A stretch of DNA of 5,078 nucleotides from Bacteroidota bacterium (GTDB taxonomy: Bacteria > Bacteroidota > Bacteroidia > Bacteroidales > VadinHA17). The notes below the pieces were generated by a model, which saw only the letters and a list, made by a program, of their open reading frames with translations, was not told where the DNA came from and did not search any database. Below, one piece after another: positions 1 to 4,453 of this stretch. The position numbers and the translations under genes were made by a program. Where the stretch lies: assembly GCA_006227095.1 (NCBI GenBank), contig SBFZ01000235.1:1-5078 (forward strand), read 5' to 3'. The number at the start of each line of letters is the position of its first letter. The first letter of the stretch is position 1.

Positions 1-215
1 TGAGGGCAGATGAGCTTAAGGTTGTCATTCATGATGGCACTGATTTTGAGGATGCAGAGAAGTACAGCCTTAATGTGAGACCTGACTGTCAGTTGCTTCT
101 GCAGCCAGAGTGGAGCCGCTACAGGGAGATGATTGCTGCAATTACTGATTATGTCATGAAAAACCCGGGGTGGAGGGTCTCACTGCAGGCACATAAATTC
201 ATGCATATACCCTGA
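1..215 (+). CDS. queE: 7-carboxy-7-deazaguanine synthase QueE, C-terminal fragment
   Basis: This is the last 70 codons (reading from base 3, stop TGA at 213-215) of a gene that begins before the window. The visible protein contains ELKVVIHDGTDFEDAEKY, then PDCQLLLQPEWS, and ends in NPGWRVSLQAHKFMHIP. The LQPEWS stretch and the final W-R-x-S-L-Q-x-H-K ending are characteristic of the C-terminus of the radical SAM enzyme QueE. QueE converts 6-carboxy-tetrahydropterin to 7-carboxy-7-deazaguanine in the cytoplasm, a step on the route to preQ0 and queuosine. The radical SAM cysteine motif lies in the missing upstream part, so catalytic competence cannot be judged here. The reading frame is intact and ends naturally; the truncation is only the window edge. 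The next gene starts on the very next base, which suggests co-transcription and perhaps translational coupling. Identification rests on recognised family motifs, not on a search. Confidence 0.88.
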   Translation, partial: RADELKVVIHDGTDFEDAEKYSLNVRPDCQLLLQPEWSRYREMIAAITDYVMKNPGWRVSLQAHKFMHIP

Positions 216-2168
216 ATGAGCATCAGAATTATCATCATGACCCTGTTTTTGCTGATGGCCGGCGGACACATCCTTAAAGCCCAGTCACTTCATACCCGTT
301 CCAACAGGGCACTGAAGTATTATGAACAGGGTAAAAGAGAGTATGAGCTCCTCTATTATGACAGGGCAGAAAATAACCTGAACAGGGCCGTTGAAGAGGA
401 CCCCGGCTTCCTGGAGGCTCATCTCATCCTGGGGCAGCTTTATTCTGACACCGGGGACTGGGAGAAGGCAGTAATCCATTATCGGGCAGCAGTGGCAACT
501 GACCCGCTCTTTTTCCCGCCTGCACATTACAGTCTCGGGAGGGCTGAGTTCCGCACCGGAAGATACACTGAAGCAATGAACAGCCTTGAATTCTATGTGA
601 AACAACCCGGAGCTTCAGCAAAACTAAAGACAGAGGCAGAGAAAATGCTGGCCAGCTGCCGGTTTGCACTCTCATTTCCTGAATCACTCTTTGAGACTGA
701 TCCAGTCAGTGCAGGTGACTCGGTAAACACATCCCTGGATGAATACTGGCCTTCTGTTACAGGTGACGGTCAGCAACTGATTTTTACCAGGGAGGTAAGA
801 CGGGCTGCCGGGTATGGCAGGGATTACAACCGTGACAGACAGGAGGATTTCTATATAAGCAAATTGACAAAGGAAGGATACTGGGGTACGGCCCGCAATG
901 CCGGCGCACCTCTAAATACCGCAGGAAACGAAGGAGCACAGTCCATCTCATCAGACGGCCGGTATATGGTATTCACCGCATGTGACAGGAACGACGGCAG
1001 GGGAAGGTGTGACCTCTATTATTCATCGTATGACGGAAACAGGTGGTCACCGGGCGTCAACCTCGGCCCCCCTGTGAACACCGCATACTGGGAATCACAG
1101 CCATCAATAAGCCCAAATGGCAGAATGCTCTTCTTCGTAAGCAACAGGCCCGGAGGACTGGGGGGGATGGATATCTGGTATTCCGTCCTGGGCAGTGACG
1201 GCAGGTGGGGCAGGCCTGTAAACCCGGGAAAAGCAATCAATACTGAAGGTGATGAATTTTCACCTTTTATCTACTTCAACGGAAAGACTCTTTACTTTTC
1301 ATCAAACGGCCGTGAGTCATTCGGGGGGCATGACATATATGTGACAACGATGAACCGCGACTCCACATGGACTACCCCGGAGAACCTGGGCCCTCCTGTA
1401 AATACCCCGGCTGATGAAACAGGGCTGGTTATTGAGTCATCAGGAAAAAGAGCCTACTTCTCATCGGTTCGTGAAAAGGGTAAGGGCAAGGATATTTATT
1501 ATCTCGACCTTCCTCAGCGGGTACAGCCTGAACCGGTGCTGTATTTCAGGGGTAACGTGATTGACAAGGAATCAGGTCAGCCCATTGTTGCACGGTATGA
1601 ACTCACTGACCTTACATACAGGAGTGATGTGATGAGGTCTGTTACTGACGGCAGGGGAGGTTTCTTTGTCTGTCTGCCCCAGGGCACAAGCTACGGGCTG
1701 AATGTAACGGCCGACGGGTATATGATTTTTTCGGAAAACTTTGATTTTGCGGAGGGATATACCTCTGCTGACCCATATATAAAAACAATCGCCCTCAACA
1801 AGGTCAGGGAAGGAGAGTTTATGCGTATGTACAATGTATTTTACGACACCGACTCATGGGAACTGCTGGAATCCTCAATGCCCGAGCTGGAACAGTTGCT
1901 TGAGTTCATGGAGGTAAACCGAACGGTTGTGATTGAGATAGGAGGCCACACTGACTCTGACGGGAGTGATGAACATAACCAGAGGCTCTCTGAGAGAAGG
2001 GCAGAATCAGTCAGGGAGTACCTGGTGAAAAGGGGCATAGACGGGAATCGTATTTTTTCACACGGTTACGGAGAAACATCACCGGTGGCTGACAATGTCA
2101 CCCCTGCGGGAAAAAGGCTTAACAGGCGCACGGAAATAACCATCCTTTCAGAGGGAACCCACAGGTAA
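216..2168 (+). CDS. PorE-like periplasmic TPR–PD40–CRD–OmpA peptidoglycan-binding protein
   Basis: This complete gene encodes 650 residues. Residues 1-22 form a signal peptide (hydrophobic core MTLFLLMAGG, likely cleaved after Ala22 before Gln23), with no lipobox cysteine. Residues 31-148 are TPR-like helices (for example AVEEDPGFLEAHLILGQLY). Residues 170-432 hold five PD40 beta-propeller repeats, each opening with an Asn-Thr-x-x-x-Glu type motif at N171, N234, N288, N342 and N396. Residues 443-508 resemble a carboxypeptidase-regulatory domain (FRGNVIDKESGQPI). Residues 538-645 are an OmpA C-terminal domain with GGHTD, LSERRA and NRRTEI motifs; D580 and R595 are the likely diaminopimelate-binding pair. 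This exact order is that of PorE (PG1058 of Porphyromonas gingivalis), which links type IX secretion to peptidoglycan. Paralogues with similar layout occur in Bacteroidota, so orthology is inferred. The first ATG directly follows the queE stop; Met8 (237) is an alternative start that keeps the signal peptide. No Shine-Dalgarno sequence is seen, as is usual in this phylum. Confidence 0.82.
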   Translation: MSIRIIIMTLFLLMAGGHILKAQSLHTRSNRALKYYEQGKREYELLYYDRAENNLNRAVEEDPGFLEAHLILGQLYSDTGDWEKAVIHYRAAVATDPLFFPPAHYSLGRAEFRTGRYTEAMNSLEFYVKQPGASAKLKTEAEKMLASCRFALSFPESLFETDPVSAGDSVNTSLDEYWPSVTGDGQQLIFTREVRRAAGYGRDYNRDRQEDFYISKLTKEGYWGTARNAGAPLNTAGNEGAQSISSDGRYMVFTACDRNDGRGRCDLYYSSYDGNRWSPGVNLGPPVNTAYWESQPSISPNGRMLFFVSNRPGGLGGMDIWYSVLGSDGRWGRPVNPGKAINTEGDEFSPFIYFNGKTLYFSSNGRESFGGHDIYVTTMNRDSTWTTPENLGPPVNTPADETGLVIESSGKRAYFSSVREKGKGKDIYYLDLPQRVQPEPVLYFRGNVIDKESGQPIVARYELTDLTYRSDVMRSVTDGRGGFFVCLPQGTSYGLNVTADGYMIFSENFDFAEGYTSADPYIKTIALNKVREGEFMRMYNVFYDTDSWELLESSMPELEQLLEFMEVNRTVVIEIGGHTDSDGSDEHNQRLSERRAESVREYLVKRGIDGNRIFSHGYGETSPVADNVTPAGKRLNRRTEITILSEGTHR

Positions 2169-2252
2169 CCGGGCCACTGCCCGCAAATCAAGGGTACACT
2201 GCCACAGCCACGAATTCAAGGATGCTCTGCAGGAGTTCATGCAATGAATTAA

Positions 2253-2279
2253 AGGAGGGGGCCCTTGGGCCACCCTCCT
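2253..2279. terminator. Hairpin terminator between convergent genes
   Basis: AGGAGGG at 2253-2259 pairs with CCCTCCT at 2273-2279. After one bulged A (2272), GGCC (2260-2263) pairs with GGCC (2268-2271), leaving a CTTG loop. The result is an 11-bp, very GC-rich stem. On the minus strand it is followed by a T-rich run (TTTAATTCATT), while on the plus strand the following bases are only moderately T-rich, so it may serve the kinase operon better than the porE-like gene. It lies 84 bases after the plus-strand stop and 36 bases after the minus-strand stop. A smaller GC stem (CGGGC/GCCCG, 2170-2183) lies just after the plus-strand stop. Use in both directions is inferred. Confidence 0.65.
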
Positions 2280-2315
2280 GACTTCACTTTACAGACAGTC
2301 TTAAGCCTCAGAGAA

Positions 2316-3131
2316 TCAAATGGCTATCTTATTCTCCGAAGAATTTCCGGTAAGCAGTTTCAAACCAGGACTTTCCCTTGCAGGCAGTGAGACAAAGACC
2401 GAGGTGCCTCCGGCATCGTTGGTTTCAACCCTGATCTTTCCCTCCATTGCCAGGATAAGATTTCTGGCCAGGATTAAATTCATAGCGGAATAGGTATCCT
2501 GACTGTCGGAATGTTGGATCTCAGGATTGTCGGAAAGCAGCAGAGCACTGCTTCTGGGATAATCCTGGCCAGAATCTTTAACATAAAAAGTTATTGTCTC
2601 ATCACTGAAGGTGCACCCAACCCTGATAAACCCTGAAAAAGTGTTGTCGAGTGCATTTCTGAAGAGATTGCTGACAATTCTCTTTGTGCGTGCGGTATCA
2701 AGCTTCAGCATAAGCCTTTCCGGAAGGTTATCCTCCTGAATGAGAATCACATTGTCCCGTCCCTTTTTCCTCATGAAAACCCTGAAATCTGAGGTAAGAG
2801 ATTCGAACAAGGTTGTGATATCTGTTTCCCGGAGGTTCTCCCTGGCAGATCCTGACTCAAGTGCAGCGGTGTCAAAGAAATTTTCAAACAATCCTATCAG
2901 CTGTTCGCATGAGGTTATGATCTGTTCAGAGAACTCCCTCCTTTCACTGTCGTTGAACCTTTCATTGTTTATAAGGTATGAAAAGGCGACTATGGAGTTC
3001 ATCTGTGTTCTTACCTCATGGGATACGCCTGCAAGTATGTTTGGTTTGTTGATCATCTTGTCCAGTTTTTCCTGCCCATTCGCTGCTGTCATACCCGTCT
3101 CTCTGTAGGCATTGCGAAGAATCTCGAACAT
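2316..3131 (-). CDS. Soluble histidine-kinase-like protein with degenerate ATP-lid motifs
   Basis: This gene encodes 271 residues. A HisKA dimerisation helix carries the H-box NILAGVSHEVRTQMNSI with the phospho-acceptor His38; the usual Pro of the R-T-P motif is Gln43. A HATPase_c-like domain follows, with an N-box (SNLFRNALDNT, Asn155/Asn159) and a G1-type box VKDSGQD (Asp186, Gly188) in which the second glycine is Asp190. Where the G2 motif G-x-G-L-G-L belongs there is YSAMNL (214-219), so all three glycines are gone, and no F-box is recognisable. There is no transmembrane segment, PAS, HAMP or other input domain: only about 30 residues precede the H-box. It starts 27 bases after the TPR gene upstream and is probably its operon partner. 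No response regulator gene is in view. It may be a weak or inactive kinase, a phosphatase or a docking protein; that is inference, while the motif losses are directly visible. Met14 is an alternative start. Confidence 0.8.
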   Translation of the reverse strand: MFEILRNAYRETGMTAANGQEKLDKMINKPNILAGVSHEVRTQMNSIVAFSYLINNERFNDSERREFSEQIITSCEQLIGLFENFFDTAALESGSARENLRETDITTLFESLTSDFRVFMRKKGRDNVILIQEDNLPERLMLKLDTARTKRIVSNLFRNALDNTFSGFIRVGCTFSDETITFYVKDSGQDYPRSSALLLSDNPEIQHSDSQDTYSAMNLILARNLILAMEGKIRVETNDAGGTSVFVSLPARESPGLKLLTGNSSENKIAI

Positions 3132-3158
3132 ATGAACAGTATATTGTTGTTTTTCAGA

Positions 3159-3905
3159 CTATTTTAGTTTGCGGGCCAGTTTTGCGGCCTGCCTGCTGTA
3201 CCTGCTTCCGGAGCCGGCAATGGAACTGAACTGGTTCAGTGCCTTTTCCCTGTTATCGGTCATCATATAGCACAGACCCAGGTACCATGCCGCATCCTCC
3301 AGGTAAAGGTTGTCATTGTGTTCGATGACCCGGGTGAATGATCCGCTGGCAACGGGGTAATTCTTTACCTCCATATTTGCCATACCGTGCATGAAGACGG
3401 ATTCCATATCCTCCTGCCCGGAATTTATCACCTGTTCCAGGTAAATGATTGCCTTATCATACTCCCTTGCAGTATATGAAGCAAGTGCATTTTCCATCAG
3501 GGTGTTGCCGGAACTGACTGCAGACCTGACGGCGCCCGGTGCTTCATACCTGGCATAGTATGATGAGTAAAGGTCATCGGGAGATGAACCAGGGCCGAAA
3601 GCAAGATACAGGGCTGCTGTGACAACGGCCACAAGAGCAACGGCAGCTGCATATCTGGCGCTGCGAATGACGGCTCTCCTGACTGTGCCTGCAGAACGCC
3701 TTCTCATCTCAATATCCTTCAGTTTGTGCCTGAGATCAACCACATCCCTGCCAGCAATGATCTCATCGGTTCTTTTTCTCAGGGCGACCTCACGGGCAAG
3801 ATCCGGATCCCTTTTCATTTCATTCATCAGCCATTCCCTGGCGGACCTGTCTGCACGACCGCCAAGCCAGTTCTCAATGGCATTGTTGACATCTTTTGTC
3901 TTCAT
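3159..3905 (-). CDS. Single-pass membrane protein: anti-sigma-like N-terminus plus TPR repeats
   Basis: The protein has 248 residues. Residues 1-70 form a charged cytoplasmic region (ENWLGGRADRSAREWLMNEM, DPDLAREVALRKRTDEII, then VVDLRHKLKDIE). This pattern resembles the short N-terminal segments of Bacteroidota anti-sigma-factor-like proteins: a size-limited helical bundle with no zinc-binding His/Cys motif. One hydrophobic helix (84-103, ARYAAAVALVAVVTAALYLA) crosses the inner membrane, and arginine-rich residues before it favour a cytoplasmic N-terminus. Residues 135-235 carry TPR-like helices (YTAREYDKAIIYLEQVI, YPVASGSFTRVIEHND, DAAWYLGLCYMMTDNREKALNQF) in the periplasm, suited to protein-protein contact. 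The chosen start is ATG at 3905; the longer reading frame to 3944 begins with TTG and adds 13 unlikely residues. The partner is unknown: no sigma factor gene is in the window, and the next gene in the operon is a histidine-kinase-like protein. A sensor or scaffold role is inferred. Confidence 0.8.
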   Translation of the reverse strand: MKTKDVNNAIENWLGGRADRSAREWLMNEMKRDPDLAREVALRKRTDEIIAGRDVVDLRHKLKDIEMRRRSAGTVRRAVIRSARYAAAVALVAVVTAALYLAFGPGSSPDDLYSSYYARYEAPGAVRSAVSSGNTLMENALASYTAREYDKAIIYLEQVINSGQEDMESVFMHGMANMEVKNYPVASGSFTRVIEHNDNLYLEDAAWYLGLCYMMTDNREKALNQFSSIAGSGSRYSRQAAKLARKLK

Positions 3906-3993
3906 AATGCATATTATTATTTCACACTTATAAATAACTACCAATCAAATAGTTAATTACAACCATCCATTCGCCTTTGCAGGCACTCTCAGC

Positions 3994-4009
3994 GGCATGC
4001 AGGCATGCC
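3994..4009. repeat. Overlapping direct and inverted GGCATGC repeat
   Basis: GGCATGC occurs at 3994-4000 and again at 4002-4008. Because GCATGC is itself a palindrome, the two copies also form an inverted repeat GGCATGC-AG-GCATGCC. It lies in the 200-base gap between the small peptide gene and the TPR gene on the minus strand. No T-run follows on either strand, so a terminator is unlikely. It could be an RNA hairpin in the intergenic leader or chance; no function is claimed. Confidence 0.4.
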
Positions 4010-4069
4010 TTCCCGCATCCGGGGACATACTGCCTCAGGCAGATGCTCCCTCCCGGTTATGTTATATAA

Positions 4070-4086
4070 ATATTGGCCGGCAATAT
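4070..4086 (-). terminator. Possible weak hairpin after the Gly-Gly peptide gene
   Basis: ATATTG (4070-4075) pairs with CAATAT (4081-4086) around a GCCGG loop. On the minus strand it begins 19 bases after the stop codon of the small peptide gene and is followed by TTATATAAC. The stem is short and the T-run is broken, so it could be a partial terminator that lets some transcripts continue into the TPR gene, or an mRNA-end stabiliser. Confidence is low. Confidence 0.25.
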
Positions 4087-4105
4087 CCGGCTCCTTTTAC
4101 CAGAT

Positions 4106-4243
4106 TCAGATCTCGATGATAACGGGCGGCCTTGTCGGATCATCACAAATGTCGTTTTTTGCACCGTTTCCACCACGTACATTAATCATTTCCTCATTTG
4201 AAAGAACAAAATCAGCGAAGTTTTCAATTTTCAGGGTTTTCAT
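4106..4243 (-). CDS. Small Gly-Gly leader peptide (putative exported/natural-product precursor)
   Basis: This short gene encodes 45 residues: ATG at 4243-4241, stop TGA at 4108-4106. The N-terminus reads MKTLKIENFADFVLSNEE and continues MINVRGG. This is the classical double-glycine leader plan: a basic start, an amphipathic leader with L-S-x-E-E-M spacing, hydrophobic residues at -4 and -7 relative to the cleavage point (Val22, Met19), and Gly24-Gly25. Such leaders are known in Bacteroidota natural-product precursor families (GG-Bacteroidales type) and are cleaved and exported by C39-peptidase ABC transporters. The predicted released peptide is 20 residues (NGAKNDICDD then PTRPPVIIEI), acidic, with one Cys, one Thr and no Ser. 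No transporter or modifying enzyme lies in the window. The upstream region is AT-rich without a Shine-Dalgarno sequence, as is usual in the phylum. Recognition is by pattern; the product's activity (bacteriocin, signal or modified peptide) is unknown. Confidence 0.72.
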   Translation of the reverse strand: MKTLKIENFADFVLSNEEMINVRGGNGAKNDICDDPTRPPVIIEI

Positions 4244-4252
4244 CGTGTTTAA

Positions 4253-4268
4253 TTTTTAAATTTTTAAA
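4253..4268. repeat. Tandem TTTTTAAA repeat just upstream of the small peptide gene
   Basis: TTTTTAAA is present twice in exact tandem (4253-4260, 4261-4268), beginning 10 bases before the start codon of the minus-strand peptide gene. An 8-base direct repeat GTTTAATT (4247-4254 and 4274-4281) brackets it. On the mRNA this gives an A/U-only, unstructured leader, which favours translation initiation in Bacteroidota, where AT-rich leaders replace the Shine-Dalgarno interaction. This is a low-complexity sequence; a specific binding role is unproven. Confidence 0.45.
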
Positions 4269-4325
4269 TCAGGGTTTAATTGTCATTTATACCGTACATG
4301 TCAGAAAGTGCCGTTTTGTGACACG

Positions 4326-4352
4326 AAAAAATCAACTTTTTTTCAAAAAAAA
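4326..4352. promoter_or_regulatory. Phased A/T tracts, predicted curved DNA in divergent spacer
   Basis: A6 (4326-4331), T7 (4337-4343) and A8 (4345-4352) are spaced about 8 to 12 bases centre to centre, close to one helical turn. Phased A/T tracts are known to bend DNA and often lie upstream of promoters or in sites for nucleoid proteins. The tracts sit between the divergent peptide gene and the TPR gene, next to the 16-bp palindrome. Curvature is inferred from base pattern only. Confidence 0.4.
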
Positions 4353-4365
4353 TGCAACATGCAGA

Positions 4366-4381
4366 TATACAGTACTGTATA
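4366..4381. promoter_or_regulatory. Perfect 16-bp palindrome, candidate operator
   Basis: TATACAGTACTGTATA (4366-4381) is a perfect palindrome, flanked by ACATG (4357-4361) and CATGT (4383-4387), which lengthen the dyad with an unequal gap. It is centred about 80 bases upstream of the plus-strand TPR gene start and about 130 bases upstream of the minus-strand peptide gene start, just upstream of the candidate plus-strand promoter. A homodimeric regulator binding here could control both directions. No regulator gene with a DNA-binding domain is in the window. Confidence 0.45.
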
Positions 4382-4393
4382 ACATGTAAAAAG

Positions 4394-4425
4394 TTAAGGC
4401 CCAAAACTGGATTGTTTTATATTTT
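4394..4425 (+). promoter_or_regulatory. Candidate Bacteroidota-type promoter for the TPR gene
   Basis: TATATTTT at 4418-4425 matches seven of eight positions of the Bacteroidota -7 box TAnnTTTG. A TTA (4394-4396) in place of the -33 TTG lies 21 bases upstream of it. Transcription would start near 4432, giving a leader of about 20 bases that contains a purine-rich GAAGAAAGAAGAA stretch before the ATG at 4454. I found no equally good match for the minus-strand peptide gene or TPR gene. Confidence 0.4.
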
Positions 4426-4453
4426 TACCGGCGGAAGAAAGAAGAACCTCTTG

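Noticed and set aside
285..687. Minus-strand frames inside the PorE-like gene
   Set aside because: They overlap signal peptide and TPR coding sequence and have no recognisable domain; they are antisense shadows.
2740..3108. 122-codon plus-strand frame opposite the kinase gene
   Set aside because: It is antisense to a gene with clear H-box and N-box motifs. Its translation is Ser/Leu-rich with no domain and no promoter or start context.
3906..3944. Longer version of the membrane TPR protein beginning at 3944
   Set aside because: The start would be TTG, and the 13 extra residues come from AT-rich leader sequence. ATG at 3905 gives the MKTKDVNNAIENW start, which fits the anti-sigma-like N-terminus.
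3619..3956. Plus-strand frames opposite the 5' part of the membrane TPR gene
   Set aside because: They are reverse-complement shadows of the transmembrane and N-terminal region; the compositions are low-complexity and no motif is present.
3966..4037. 23-codon minus-strand frame (start near 4034) after the small peptide gene, considered as a second precursor peptide
   Set aside because: It has no Gly-Gly leader, signal peptide or other support, and its reading frame is interleaved with repeat-derived HACMPLR-type sequence.
4005..4259. 84-codon plus-strand frame opposite the small peptide gene
   Set aside because: It has no recognisable domain or signal, and its composition looks like antisense translation. 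The minus-strand 45-codon frame in the same place has a clear Gly-Gly leader, so the plus frame is judged a shadow.
4352..4453. In-frame 34-codon N-terminal extension of the exported TPR protein from the ATG at 4352
   Set aside because: It would place the hydrophobic signal segment internally and would include the palindrome and promoter-like box in coding DNA. The ATG at 4454 gives a standard signal peptide.
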